Shown: positions 1 to 11,541 of the stretch, piece after piece
Position numbering within the stretch: position 1 is the first letter of the stretch
Layout of the letters: each line of letters starts with the position of its first letter
NCBI GenBank assembly: GCA_947069175.1
Contig: CAMTDV010000030.1
Location: 94,297,916-94,361,915, forward strand
Direction of reading: 5' to 3'
DNA from: Scalesia atractyloides
Lineage: Eukaryota > Streptophyta > Magnoliopsida > Asterales > Asteraceae
Length of the DNA stretch: 64,000 nt
Notes under the pieces: generated by a model
Told to the model about the DNA's origin: nothing
The model's input: only the letters and a program-made list of their open reading frames with translations
Databases searched by the model: none
Program-made: the position numbers and the translations under genes

Positions 1-25
1 CACGAGGCCTTGTCACAAGGACGTT

Positions 26-59
<34 letters not shown>

Positions 60-355
60 AAAGTCGCGATCTTATTGATCAACAGGCTTTAAGGCTTGAA
101 CATAGTTCATTACCTTTGGATAAGGGGTCGTAGACCACAACTGTCATTGTCATAATTAGCGATATTATATAGCCCGTAGGCAAATCAATTGACATCTCGA
201 ACGGTTGTTAAAATAATAATAATTGGACTAATAATAGTAGTCACTATCGTATTGATCTATGAGGCTTGGGCATAGCCCACCACCATGGACAGGGAACCAT
301 AAAGGTCACAACAGTCATTGCTTTATTAACAATATAGCCCAAAGGAAAAACACCA

Positions 356-602
356 CTAGTGGATGTTAATTTATAGCTCAATGGCATTGCATCACCAATG
401 GATGTTAATTTATAGCTCAATGGCATTGCATCACCAATGGATGTTAAATCGTGGTCCGTAGACACTTCATCACTAATGGATGTTAGATTATAGCTCGTAA
501 GCACTACATCACTAATGGATGTTATTTCATGGCCCATAGGCACTACATCACTAATGGATGTTAAATCATGGCCCGTAGGCACTACATCACTAATGGATGT
601 TT
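356..602 (-). repeat. 39-bp tandem repeat (about 6 copies)
   Basis: Copies share the core CACTACATCACTAATGGATG at a regular 39-bp spacing; the two leftmost copies are nearly identical to each other. Because 39 is a multiple of three, the minus strand reads through as a 13-residue peptide repeat containing LTSISD. The reading frame (244-582) is short and resembles no family I know, so translation is doubtful. Confidence 0.75.
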
Positions 603-1109
603 ATAATACGATCATCGCACTGATGATATTTAATTGGATCACAATGATCACATAGGTTCGGACATAGTCCATTACCTAGATGGCTCGTGTGGTTCCTCGA
701 GTCACACTGCCAGGAAATTAAAACCTTAAACATATTAACTTTTAGGACAATCTTAAAATGGTTTAAATAAGTAGCCCAGATCGGGCAGACTAGTGAGGTT
801 TAGAACGCAGTTCACCGCCTCTGGATAGAAGGGACTCCACAAAAGGGATTTATCAACCTTAACTATCAGGGTATAAGACCATCTTAACTACCGTTTTGCC
901 AATATATGTGACCTATTGCACTCGGCGGGTGTAAACCATTAAGAAGATCTTTGGATATGTTTCGCAGATCATAAATTTCGAATCAGAATCGAGACATTCG
1001 CTTAAACAATGAATATAACGAATACATATATAATAATTATAATGACTCCTAATCTTTCCATAATTTATTAGGAATTTATAATCGTGCCTTAAACAGGACT
1101 TTTAATAAT

Positions 1110-1400
1110 TAACTTGTCCACGCGGGGACTTAAAAACATCACAAGTCCACACAGGGACTAAAAGGAAATATATAAGTCCTTATAGGGACTATAAGAAATA
1201 ACATGTCCACGAGGGACTATAATGAACATATATATTCACGAAGGGACTATTTTGAAAATAAATGTCCACACAGAGACTTTAAGTCGAAAGTTATGTCCAC
1301 ATGGGAACTATAATAAACAAGTGTCCATTAAGGAATTATTTTCATTAAATGTCCGCACGGGGACTAATCAGAAGAGACATGTCCTCATAGGGACTCAAAG
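1110..1400 (+). repeat. Degenerate ~32-bp repeat with GTCCACAnnGGGACT core
   Basis: About nine imperfect copies of a unit made of GTCCACA, a short gap and GGGACT are separated by AT-rich spacers. GTCC and GGAC are complementary, so each unit can form a small hairpin. The repeat lies in the leader of the outer minus-strand element. The short frame 1222-1476 across it is best explained as chance. Confidence 0.6.
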
Positions 1401-2050
1401 GAAAAGAAATACAATTTATAGAAGAATTCTCTTGAGCCTCCATTGCTTAACTCCTGATATTTCTCTTCGTGGTTAATTGCATATGGTACTAACACTGAAG
1501 GTTAGTGGATAATGTAAGTTTTCCAAATCAGGATCCATTGTAGAAACAGAATTCAAGGATTCAAGGGTTAAAAATAAAATGGATCACGGATTTGAGTTTG
1601 GTAAGAATAATCCAAGTTTGGAATTCCAAGAACTCAGATGTACGAAATATGGGTCATAAGTATCCATTGGTATTATCTTAGAAGTTGGAGACTCAGGGAC
1701 CTCTGGTATGGACTCCACAGATACAAACTTCAAAAGTTGAGCCTCAGGGACCTCCGGTATGGACTCTGAAGTCTAGTTTAAGATTTTAATCGGCTTGGGT
1801 TTAAGAATAAGTTATATAAACTCTTTCCTCCAAACCGGTCGCATGCTTAACTTAGCCGTCGTACGAAGTATAGCATTCTGTGGCTTCGAATGAGAAGAAT
1901 TTTCATCAATGGCTTCTTTTCTCGGCGATTTGTTTCTGAAATACATAAAATCGAAAGCAAGATTTATTTAACAGGGATGAGAGCATTCTTATGTCAAGTC
2001 TAGACTCGGAAGGTATAAGGAATATGCTAGTTTAATTCACTCAAACGTTG

Positions 2051-2062
2051 GCTCTGATACCA
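2051..2062 (-). other. Primer-binding site (initiator Met tRNA) of outer element
   Basis: The plus strand reads GCTCTGATACCA, the reverse complement of TGGTATCAGAGC, the usual plant tRNA-Met(i) primer site. It is separated by 3 bases from the LTR end starting TGTCACACCCC at 2066. This fixes the orientation of the outer element as minus. Confidence 0.85.
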
Positions 2063-2065
2063 ACC

Positions 2066-2489
2066 TGTCACACCCCGACATCCACGTGTCTACCGGTAGG
2101 CCCGGTGGGGAGTATCGTGACGTACTATTGATATCATCATTACCAAATAAGTTAAACACAGCGGAAGTCTGGAGTAATTAAAGTATTACAACCCGAGAAG
2201 TCTAATGTTTAAATAATATACAGACAAGGTTGTAACAAGATCCATAGGTGGATCGCAAAAACATACAAATGTTATCAGACAATAAACAGGCAAGTCCTAA
2301 GGTCGCAACTCCTTGGTAATTCGCCCAACAGCTCCCGGCCTATTTCGTACTTGCAACCTGTAACTTAAGCTTTTGAAAATACGTCAATTTACACTGGTAA
2401 ATACTCTCAACCGACTCATTTTGAAAACCTTTTCGAAAATGGTTTTAGGCGCACATAGCACATTTTCTTAAATAACTTGGGATAGTACA
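2066..2489 (-). repeat. Outer Ty3/gypsy LTR, part 1 (interrupted)
   Basis: This is the primer-site-proximal portion of the outer element's 5' LTR. It begins TGTCACACCCCGAC on the plus strand and is broken at 2489 by insertion of the element at 2490-12564. The LTR resumes after 12564. Joined, the LTR is about 3.2 kb, long but usual for Del/Tekay-type elements. Confidence 0.75.
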
Positions 2490-2733
2490 TGTAACATTTG
2501 TGTAAACGGGTTCCGAAGACCCGCCCCAATTTCATCAATCGAAGTATATTTAATTACGTCGTTCGATTATTTATTTATTTGTTATATAATTAACTAAATA
2601 TTTATAATATATATGATAATAAATAAGTTTAAAAATTATCTTAATAGAATAAAGATAAGGAATCAATTAAATATTTAGAATTAAAAACTGTGTTAGCTTA
2701 AAATAATTTAAATAAATAAAAGTTAAAAAAATG

Positions 2734-2806
2734 GGTGAAACCGGGGTCGAACCCGGGTTCCTTGATCAATACACACACCACAAACACCACTACGCCACAC
2801 ACACTA
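2734..2806 (-). repeat. tRNA-like module (antisense) in 5' LTR
   Basis: On the minus strand the segment has an A-box-like TGGCGTAGTGGT and, after a normal tRNA spacing, a B-box/T-arm GGGTTCGACCC with flanking complementary bases. The acceptor stem cannot be paired convincingly, so it is a tRNA-derived relic, not a tRNA gene. It lies upstream of the TATA box, in U3. Confidence 0.65.
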
Positions 2807-3018
2807 GATGTGTAAATCTTAGAAACTTAAAACTTTTATATTGAAACTAGGATGGACCTGCAACCATGATCGCAATCAAAGACGCGCCTTTCCTTTTCTT
2901 CCGAATCTCCTAGACAACTGGCAGCATGTATTTTCGGCAGACACCAATCTCGTCGGTCAATTACCAATCACCGATTATGGTTTCCAAAACCGAAACCAAA
3001 CCCACCCCTGTTTCAACC

Positions 3019-3026
3019 TATAAATA
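3019..3026 (+). promoter_or_regulatory. Putative LTR TATA box
   Basis: TATAAATA occurs about 530 bp into the LTR. The same octamer is at the matching place in the 3' LTR (10816-10823), in the isolated LTR (40279-40286) and in reverse complement in both LTRs of the gag-only element (31533-31540, 38272-38279). Conservation between diverged LTRs supports a promoter role. Confidence 0.6.
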
Positions 3027-3337
3027 CAAAACGAGATCCCACTCCCAAATCGCGCAATTCTTTCTCCTCTTATCACTAGTTCTTCTCTTCTCAAAGCAAT
3101 TTTCGCTATTTCATCAAATCGCAGTCGCCGAACTTAACTCGCCGGAAAAAAACAGCCCACTGCCGACCGGTAACACCCCTTTACTTTCTAATTCAGTTTG
3201 TATGCTATTCGATATCTTTTAGTATGATGATCAAGTAATTGAATTATGAAATCAAGGAACCGGGTTCTGGGTTAATTCAAAATGAAGAAGACAAAGTGAG
3301 TGAAGTGTTTTATGTAATTAATTTCTAATTTTCAAAT

Positions 3338-3745
3338 GGGTTAGACACACAGTCCAGTGGTGGACTGTGTGCAAACGCACTCACATGTCGCCGGTTCGAC
3401 TCCGAACCTTCACCTGGCCTGATCACTTGCAACCTTTTTAAAATCCATCAATTCTGTATAAGCCTAATTAGTGTATAAATATAATTAAATCACAAGTATA
3501 ACTGGGTTAAACACCCAGCCCAGTTGGTCGGGCTGGGTGCAATTGATGGCCGAGATCATGGTTTCGAAACCTTTGAGGCGCGCTGGTCTGATCCAGTTTA
3601 TTCCTTTTTGATTTTAAATGAATTTGAATAGGCCTAACTTGTGTATAAATATAATAAGAATTCAGATTCTTTTGGGTTAGACACGTAGCACAGTTGGAAG
3701 AGCTGCGTGCACGCCACCGAGAAGTCACGAGTTCGAGCCTCACCA
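3338..3745 (+). repeat. Three sense tRNA-like modules in 5' LTR
   Basis: Modules lie at about 3338-3414, 3504-3586 and 3674-3745. Each starts GGGTTA(G/A)ACAC, has a D-arm-like hairpin (CACAGTCCA paired with TGGACTGTG; CCAGCCCAG paired with CTGGG; or GCACAGTTGGAAGAGC), and ends in a T-arm/B-box such as GAGTTCGAGCC or GGTTCGACTCC. Acceptor stems do not pair. All are downstream of the TATA box and in the direction of transcription. Confidence 0.7.
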
Positions 3746-4760
3746 CACGCATGCCAACAGTGCCATTGAACCGGTCTGACAAGCTGACAGGCTGACAAGA
3801 TTTTTTTTAAAAAAAATTATTTTATTTTATTTTTATTTTTCTAACATTTTACTTTAAGGCCTTATGTTTGATATAAAATCAATTAAAATGTTTAAAAATA
3901 TATATTCTAAGGGTATAAATTATCAATAAAACCCACCAAAAATAACCTAGGATCTAAACAAAAGTTTAACCTAAATGTTAATTTATTTACCGAGTTATCG
4001 CGTTATTATTTCTAGGTTAGTACTTTCTCGTTGATTAAATTCCCAACTCGTGCGCTCTCCTTACCATTCAAGAATACGGACCCAAGGTGAGTGAATCTTT
4101 ACAAATTCCCCGTTTTAATCACGTTTTGGGTGTATCATGTGTCGTATCGTTTCTTTATTTTATTTAAACACTTGTGCTTATATGATTTCATGATCAAATG
4201 TGTATTGCTTGTAGTGTGGTTTATATGTGGATACATTTTATCATTTCAGTGCACTCATTTCATTAGGCCCATCAGTTCCTCGTGGGATGCGGGTTGAGCA
4301 TCAGGTGCCTCATTAGATCGGCTCCGTTCGATTGAGCCTTGATCTCAGATACATCATCATTCATGTCATATATTCATTCAATATGGTTTGTGATTTGTTA
4401 CATACATACAATTGCTCACATGTGATTATGCACAATCTTATTTAAACAACGATAAAATTGATTTACTTAAATGTTTTATCAAGGTTTACTCGCCAACTTT
4501 TGTTGACCCAAAATTTCCTCTGTTTTACGCATGATACAGGTGATCAAGTTGAGGAAAGAAACACCTAGGATGGCCTAGAAGAATAAACAAGTTATTTCGT
4601 TGGAACAAGCATTTAGATTATTATTTGTGTTTGTATGAAATTTTGTTGGATATTTAAATTTTAATTTGAATTTAATAAATATGAAACTTCTTAGTAAATA
4701 TTTGGTGGCAACCCAATCATTCCCCGACTTCTATTCCGCTACGGGTCGGGTGTGACAGAT

Positions 4761-4772
4761 TGGTATCAGAGC
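4761..4772 (+). other. Primer-binding site (initiator Met tRNA)
   Basis: TGGTATCAGAGC occurs 3 bases after the 5' LTR end. It is complementary to the 3' end of plant initiator Met tRNA and primes minus-strand DNA synthesis. Confidence 0.92.
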
Positions 4773-5587
4773 TTGTGACTATAGGGATGTAGGATAGGTT
4801 ATTAGACCCTTAGAGCCTATACTATAGTTGACTAGATTTAAATTGTTTATGTGTTACATGCAAAATTCATGATGTTTATATGTTTCATGTTTATTTTCAC
4901 ATACAACATTATGCAAGCACTCTCACAAGTACATGTTAATATGCAATGCTCATCATAGATCCTACCCTCATAACATATCATATCTATGAAAGCACACACC
5001 TCACGATTTCACAATTTCCATTATTTCTTTTTAAAGATTTTTGCAATGTTTTCATATTTTTCAAATCACATCGAAGTGAGTTTTCACGACGGGCATGTAG
5101 TAACTCGAAGGATACGAGTACCGACAGTCGGAACGTCCTATCTAGGCTTGGCATTTGTATAAATCCAAAATAAAGGACCAGTTTGCCTACCTGGGGACTA
5201 CGATGAGAGTACGAAGGATCTATTAGGCCAAAGCATGCTATACAAACGTTGTGTGAACTAACCCCACTTTGAGTTGTCATTGTGTCTACACCTGGACACC
5301 CTCCGATCTTACATCTCGCAATCATGTTTTACAATTTTCATTCGGGTGATGTGAATGTTAACCAGCCGACACCAATGCAGACCCTACCAAACCCAATAGT
5401 CATGGGGGCCCACATGACTATACAGGCAATGGTATGGGGGACATTTGGAGGCCCAAAGATGAGCAAACCCAAGAAATCCTATGGATGTAGTTAAATTATT
5501 TTTAGTTATGTTGTTTTCATTCTTTTTACGACACATGACACCTAGGAAATTCTTGAACTCACAATCTCCCTACATATATTCTTGTAG
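4773..5587 (+). other. Untranslated leader of the Ty3/gypsy element
   Basis: No credible coding region is present between the primer site and the gag start. The segment is recognisably homologous, in reverse complement, to 35418-36181 of the gag-only element, including the stretch around GGACCAGTTTGCCTACCTGG. This ties the two elements to one family. Short frames at 4946-5325 and 5282-5494 are not supported. Confidence 0.7.
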
Positions 5588-7156
5588 ATGTCTGCTAGGC
5601 AATTACATGGAGGTAGAAGGTCAGGAAAGTTAAACGAACGCTTGGCTATGCAAATTGCTAAACAAATGGCCGCAGTGCTTCCTGACATTGTACTACAAGT
5701 TCAGCAAGCTCTCACCGCTAATCCCATCAACTCTCCCAACCAAAAAGACCAAAACGTCGCCAACCCTCCTCCTAAAACCCCCAAATGCACCTACAAACAC
5801 TTCAAGTCCTGCGATCCCCCAAAATATGAAGGGACTGAAGGTGTCACCTCTCTCCTTCACTGGTTTGAGGAGATGGAAAACACCTTTCTCAATTGCGACT
5901 GTCCTGAGGACCGTAAGGTACGTTACGCGACTGGAAGATTGTTTGGGGTAGCCCTTACCTGGTGGAAGACGGAAAAAGTTAAGCGGGGTGTAGACGATGC
6001 CATGGCCTTATCATGGGAAGAATTAAGAGAGGTCATGACAAGACCTTTTTGCCCTAGAAGCGAGATCAAGAAGCTTGAAGATGAATTCTATGCTCTAAAG
6101 CAAAAAGAAGGGGATCACACCTCCTACAACAAGAGGTTTCTTGAGTTGAATCAAATGGTTCCCAATCTGTTCACTCCATTATACCGCTTAATTGAACACT
6201 ACATTCGAGGCCTCCCCTCGAAAATCCAAGATTCGGTTTTAAGCACTTCGCCTGCAACACTCGAAGCCGCAATGGAGTTAGCTACGGAACTCACTGAAAA
6301 TCGCATTCGAAATGGCAATTTTAAAGATGAGAAGAAGAAAGCACCCATTGAGACCCCAATTCCAAACCACTCAGGTTCATCCTCGAAGTTTGCTGGTAAG
6401 AGGAAGCGAAATTGCAAGAACTTTGCTGTCACCCAAACCAACCCTCCCATCACTGCTGCTCCATTCACCCAAGTTGCCCCTCCAGCCACACCATTCAAAA
6501 GGCCATACACTGGCCCACACCCAAAGTGTAACCGTTGCCAATACCATCACCCTCCTGAAAACCCTTGCCAACATTGCACAAGTTGTGGCCGTGCGGGTCG
6601 CATTATCCAAACATGTCGTACCCTTCAGCGATCGAACCGCAGTCAACCTCCAACCCAAACCCAAAATCAAATGGTGGGCCAAGCCCAACAACCCTTACTT
6701 CTACCACCTGCACAACTCGCAGCCCAACCTTACTACCAACCTAACTACCCCATGATGCAATCCCTACGAGCCTGTTTCAATTGTGGGGACCCAAACCACT
6801 TTAGGAATACTTGCCCACGCCTGGTGAACATCATCCATGCCCAAACTCAAGCAAACCCGGTAAACCAAGCTAACCAAGCTCCTCCACCTGCTAGAGGAAG
6901 AGCTTTCAATATCAACGCCAACCAAGCCAGGGCTGACAACAATGTGGTCAACGGTACGTTTCTCATAAATGGTAGTTATGCATCCATATTATTCGATACT
7001 GGTGCGGATAAGAGATTTGTATCTTTAGAATTCGAATCTATTCTCAACCAACCTCGTGATAATCTCGTTGAATCTCTGACTGTGGAAGTTGCTGACGGAA
7101 AACCCACTTTATTAAATTCTATTGTACGCGATTGCACTCTCACCCTAAATAATTGA
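5588..7156 (+). pseudogene. gag: gag with start of protease (Ty3/gypsy)
   Basis: The 522-residue open frame begins at ATG 5588, about 0.8 kb after the primer site; the gag-only element starts gag at the corresponding place. Residues about 85-230 match the retrotransposon gag domain (FKSCDPPKYEGTEG, HWFEEMENTF, ALTWWKTEK, RPFCPRSEIKKLEDEF). Two zinc knuckles follow. The first has lost its histidine (CTSCGRAGR... where the relatives have CGRYGH); the second, CFNCGDPNHFRNTC, is a complete CX2CX4HX4C. A retroviral-type aspartic protease begins near residue 465 with the catalytic motif FDTGAD. The frame stops after protease strand motifs because of a single-base deletion near 7153; protease and pol continue in another frame. 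Gag would form the virus-like particle and bind RNA. Confidence 0.93.
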
Positions 7157-8404
7157 TCCCATTCCTATGAAATTGGGAAGTTTCGATGTTATCATCGGCA
7201 TGGACTGTCTCAGCCAGCATCAAGCTGAAGTGGTGTGCCATGAAAAGTTCATTCGTATTCCTCTCACCGACGGCCAGACACTACGCATCTTTGGAGAAAC
7301 TCCTTCGAAAGGGCTCAAATTGATGTCCTGTCTTCAAGCCCAAAGTTATCTTCGCAAAAATTACGTCGCATTTCTAGCTCACGTCGTCAAGAAGGAAGGC
7401 AAGGAAAGGAAGCTCGAAGATATTCCAATTGTGAAAGAATTCCCGTAAGTTTTTCCCGACGACGTTTCAGGACTTCCTCCTGCGCGAGAAGTCGAATTTT
7501 GAATAGATCTTGTGACTGGTGCTACACCGGTCGCAAAATCTCCCTATAGGTTAGCCCCATCCGAGATGCAAGAGTTGGCCAGTCAACTGCAAGAGCTGAC
7601 TGACAAAGGATTTATACTTCCTAGCTCATCGCCTTGGGGTGCATCCGTTCTTTTTAGGAGGAAGAAAGATGGAACGTTTCGCATGTGCATTGATTATAGA
7701 GAACTCAACAAGTTGACGGTTAAGAATCACTATCCACTGCCTCGTATTGATGACCTTATAGACCAACTTCAAGGCGCCACCTGTTTTTCCAAAATCGACC
7801 TTCGTTCTGGTTATCATCAGCTTAGAGTGCGCGAAGAAGAATTTCCAAAAACTGCCTTCCGAACCCGTTATGGTCATTACGAGTTCATGGTTATGCCCTT
7901 CAGTTTAACCAATGCCCCGCTGTCTTCATGGATTTGATGAATAGGGTATGCAAACCCTATCTCAACCGTTTCGTCATAGTCTTCATCGACGACATTCTTA
8001 TCTACTCCAAGTCAAAATCCGATCATGAGCGACACCTTCGACTCATTCTTACACTCTTAAGGACTGAAAAGCTTTACACTAAGTTCTCAAAATGCGAATT
8101 CTGGTTAGAAGAAGTACAATTCCTTGGTCATGTCGTCAATGACAAAGGGATTCATGTCGATCCTTCGAAAATCAAGGTAGTAAAAGAATGGCAAGTGCCA
8201 CGCACCCCTACCGAAGTTAGGTCATTTATTGGCTTGGCTGGTTATTACTGACGCTTCATTGCCAATTTTTCCCGTATCGCCGTTCCGCTCACGGCCTTGA
8301 CTCACAAGGGAAAACCCTTCATTTGGGGACCTAAGCAAGAGGAGGCCTTCCAAACTTTAAAGCAAAGGCTTGTGACGCACCTATCCTTACACTCCCTGAG
8401 GGCT
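7157..8404 (+). pseudogene. pol: Protease end and reverse transcriptase (broken)
   Basis: The first part (7167-7448) completes the protease (IIGMDCLSQHQAEV). A GAA-to-TAA type stop at 7447 and another stop near 7501 interrupt the linker. The RT palm begins near 7512 and shows FRMCIDYRELNKLTVKNHYP, KIDLRSGYHQLRV and FRTRYGHYEFMVMPF. A single-base deletion near 7918 shifts the frame, and 7928-8251 carries the catalytic FIDD box and LGHVVNDKGIHVDPSKI. A TGA interrupts GYY-RF at 8249 and another base deletion lies near 8370. Catalytic aspartates are preserved, but the reading frame is not. Confidence 0.93.
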
Positions 8405-8765
8405 GCGATGACTTTGTGGTTTATTGCGACGCATCAGGGCAAGGTGTAGGCTGTGTATTGATGCAAAGAGGAAAGGTGATAGCCTATGCCTCTAGGCAAC
8501 TCAAAGTTCATGAGAAAAATTACACCACCAACGACCTGGAACTTGGAGCCGTTGTGTTCGCTCTCAAGATATGGAGACATTATCTTTACGGTACCAAGTG
8601 TGAAATATACACTGACCACAAGAGTCTCCAACATATCTTCAATCAAAAAGAGTTGAATATGAGGCAACGAAGATGGGTCGAACTGCTCAACGATTACGAC
8701 TGCGAGATTCGGTATCATCCTGGCAAGGCAAACGTGGTGGCTGACGCGCTCAGTCGAAAGGGATA
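8405..8765 (+). pseudogene. pol: RNase H domain of Ty3/gypsy pol
   Basis: The frame 8416-9144 starts within the RNase H domain, which would degrade the RNA template strand during reverse transcription. The four acidic positions are visible in VYCDASGQGVG, TTNDLELGAV, IYTDHKSLQHIF and VVADALSRK. The order and spacing agree with gypsy RNase H. It is intact over its own length but is cut off from the RT by the upstream frameshift near 8370. Confidence 0.92.
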
Positions 8766-10250
8766 TGCGAACTCTATTCGTCTTCTATGTTCACAAATCA
8801 TAACCGATATCAAGGATCAAATCCGGGCAGCTCAACATATCCCTGTAACGGAAAATGACATACGCGATGAGCTGTCATGTGGAGCTGAACTCAAAATTGA
8901 AACCAAATCCGACGGTATTGTATATTATTTAAACCGCATATGGATTCCCGATCGCGACAACCTTCGTGATTTCCTCTTGAATGAGGCACACAAAACACGA
9001 TACTCTGTACACCCAGGAGCCGATAAGATGTATCAAGACCTACGATACACCTACTGGTGGCCTGGCATGAAAAAGGATATCGCTGTTTTTGTTTCCAAGT
9101 GGCTTACATGTTCCAAAGTGAAAGCTGAACATCAAAGACCTTAAGGACTTCTTGTCCAACCCGAAATACCTGTATGGAAGTGGGAAAACATAACCATGGA
9201 CTTCATTACGGGGGTTCCTCGCACCCCCAGTGGGTATGACACCATATGGGTAATCATTGATCATCTTACAAAATCAGCTCACTTCATTCCGATTCGCGAG
9301 GACTTCAAGAACGAGAAGTTAGCTCGTATCTACATCAACAAGATCGTAAGCCGTCATGGTGTACAGTTAAGCATCATTTCAGACCGTGATGGTCGTTTCA
9401 CTTCATGAACATGGCAAGCCGTACAAACCGCTTTGGGTACACGGTTAGACCTTAGCACTGCCTTTCACCCTCAAACTAATGGTCAATCTGAACGCACCAT
9501 CCAAACCCTTGAAGACATGCTTCGAGCTTGTGTCATAGACTTCAAAGGGAACTGGGATGCTCATCTACCGTTAGTCGAGTTTTCGTACAACAATAGCTAT
9601 CATTTAAGTATCAGCATGGCTCCTTTCGAAGCTTTATATGGTCGTAAATGCCGATCTCCAGTATGTTGGCACGAAATTGGTGAAACGCAAATCACCGGAC
9701 CTGAATTGATTCAAGAAACAACCGACAAAATCCTTCAAATTCGAAACAATCTTCTAGCGGCCCAAAGTCGTCAAAAGAGTTATGCTGACAAACGACGAAA
9801 GCCCTTGGAGTTTTATGTTGGTGATCAAGTACTTTTGAAAGTATCACCGTGGAAGGAAGTGGTTCGTTTTGGCCAAAAGGGCAAGCTAGCACCACGCTAC
9901 GTAGGACCTTTCAAGATACTCGAAAGAGTAGGACCTGTAGCCTACAAGCTTGACCTACCAGAAGAACTCAACAGAATACATCCCACATTCTACATATCAA
10001 ACTTGAAAAAGTGTCTCGTCGACGAAACCTCCATATCCCGCTAGAAGACATTCAAGTCGATGAATCAATGCTCTTTGTTGAAAGACCAGTGGAAATCATG
10101 GATTTCGGTGAGAAGCGTTTAAGGCGAAGTCGTATTCCAATCGTCAGGGTGCGTTGGGAGTCAAAACGAGGGCCCGAGTTTACTTGGGAACGTGAAGACT
10201 CAATGCGCGAAAAATACCCGCATCTTTTTCCGGTTACAACTACTACTTAA
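8766..10250 (+). pseudogene. pol: Integrase with chromodomain-like C-terminus (broken)
   Basis: The zinc-binding region (8980-9140) has both histidines (NEAHKTRYSVHPG) but the first cysteine of the CxxC pair is tryptophan (KWLTCSK). A TAA at 9142 follows. The core (9196-10010) retains D in MDFITGVP, D in ISDRDGRFTS and E in NGQSERTIQTLEDM, interrupted by a TGA after FTS at 9406. A single-base deletion near 10017 moves the C-terminus to the frame 10011-10250, which ends in VRVRWESKRGPEFTWERE and YPHLF, the chromodomain-like tail typical of Del/Tekay-type integrases. Integrase would insert the cDNA; this copy is dead. Confidence 0.92.
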
Positions 10251-10270
10251 ATTTTGGGACGAAATTTCTA

Positions 10271-10284
10271 AAAGTAGGGGATAC
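10271..10284 (+). other. Polypurine tract
   Basis: AAAGTAGGGGATAC lies directly against the 3' LTR start. The matching sequence (reverse complement) is next to the LTR in both gag-only elements (32061-32076, 46060-46075), so it is the conserved plus-strand primer site of the family. Confidence 0.8.
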
Positions 10285-10527
10285 TGTAACATTCGTGTAA
10301 ACTGGGTTCCGAAGACCCGCCCCAATTTCATCAATCGAAGTATATTTAATTACGTCGTTCGATTATTTATTTATTTGTTATATAATTACCTAATATTTAT
10401 AATATATAGGATAATAAATAAGTTTAAAAATTATCTTAATAGAATAAAGATAAGGAATCAATTAAATATTTAAAATTAAAAACTATGTTAGCTTAAAATA
10501 ATTTAAATAAATAAAAGTTAAAAAATG

Positions 10528-10600
10528 GGTGAAACCGTGGTTGAACCCGGGTTCCCTGATCAATACACACACCACAAACACCACTACGCCACACACACTA
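10528..10600 (-). repeat. tRNA-like module (antisense) in 3' LTR
   Basis: This is the counterpart of 2734-2806, with the same A-box-like and B-box-like blocks on the minus strand. The B box has point changes relative to the 5' copy (GGTTCAACC in place of GGTTCGACC). Confidence 0.6.
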
Positions 10601-10815
10601 GAGGTGTAAATCTTAGAAACTTAAAACTTTTATATTGAAACTAGGATGGACCTGCAACCATGATCGCAATCAAAGACGCGCCGCCTTTCCTTTTCTTCCG
10701 AATCTCCTAGACAACTGGCAGCATGTATTTTCGGCAGACACCAATCTCGTCGGTCAATTACCAATCACCGATTATGGTTTCCAAAACCGAAACCAAACCC
10801 ACCCCTGTTTCAACC

Positions 10816-10823
10816 TATAAATA
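10816..10823 (+). promoter_or_regulatory. Putative LTR TATA box (3' LTR)
   Basis: TATAAATA occurs at the position corresponding to 3019-3026 in the 5' LTR. Confidence 0.5.
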
Positions 10824-11133
10824 CCAAACGAGATCCCACTCCCAAATCGCGCAATTCTTTCTCCACTTATCACTAGTTCTTCTCTGCTCAAAGCAATTTT
10901 CGCTATTTCATCAAATCGCAGTCGCCGGACTTAACTCACCGGAAAAAACAGCCCACTGCCGACCGGTAAACCCCTTTACTTTCTAATTCAGTTTGTATGC
11001 TATTTCGAAATCTTTTAGTATTACGATCAAGTAATTAAATTATGAAATCAAGGAACCGGGTTCTGGGTTAATTCAAAATGAAGAAGACAAAGTGAGTGAA
11101 GTGTTTTATGAAATTAATTTCTAATTTTCAAAT

Positions 11134-11541
11134 GGGTTAGACACTCAGTCCAGTGGTTGACTGTGTGCAAACGCACTCACATGTCGTCGGTTCGACTCCG
11201 AACCTTCACCCGGCCTGATCACTTTGCAACCTTTTTAAAATCCATCAATTCTGTATAAACCTAATTAGTGTATAAATATAATTAAATCACAAGTATAACT
11301 GGGTTAAACACCCAGCCTAGTTGGTCGGGCTGGGTGCAATTGACGGCCGAGATCATGGGTTCGAAACCTTTGAGGCGCGCCGGTCTGATCCAATTTATTC
11401 CTTTTTGAGTTTAAATGAATTTGAATAGGCCTAACTTGTGTATAAATATAATAAGAATTCAGATTCTTTCGGGTTAGACACGTAGCACAGTTGGAAGAGC
11501 TGCGTGCACGCCACCGAGAGGTCACGAGTTCGAGCCTCACC
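11134..11541 (+). repeat. Three sense tRNA-like modules in 3' LTR
   Basis: Modules at about 11134-11210, 11301-11384 and 11471-11541 repeat the arrangement of 3338-3745, with a few substitutions in the hairpin arms. Confidence 0.68.

Larger units (their letters stand above)
1..2050 (-). mobile_element. Leader/internal part of a minus-strand Ty3/gypsy element (partial)
   Basis: This DNA lies on the internal side of the primer-binding site at 2051-2062, so read on the minus strand it is the 5' leader of an LTR retrotransposon whose body continues beyond the window start. I see no gag or pol motif in it. It holds a 39-bp tandem repeat (356-602), an approximately 32-bp degenerate repeat (1110-1400), a TA run (30-58) and otherwise unremarkable AT-rich sequence. 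The assignment rests on its position next to the primer site and LTR. Confidence 0.6.
2490..4757 (+). repeat. 5' LTR of the Ty3/gypsy element
   Basis: It is 2268 bp, starting TGTAACATTTGTG and ending GGGTGTGACA. It is closely matched along its length by 10285-12564, with scattered substitutions and small indels. It contains a TATA box at 3019-3026, one antisense tRNA-like module upstream of it and three sense tRNA-like modules downstream. ORFs within it (for example 2926-3222, 3507-3782, 4091-4297) recur in the other LTR and show no known domain. Confidence 0.93.

Noticed and set aside
3507..3782. 91-codon ORF repeated at 11304-11579
   Set aside because: It is antisense to the LTR and runs through tRNA-like modules; it is repeated only because the LTRs are.
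6199..6755. Overlapping ORFs on both strands across gag
   Set aside because: They are shadows of the gag frame 5588-7156, which has the domain content.
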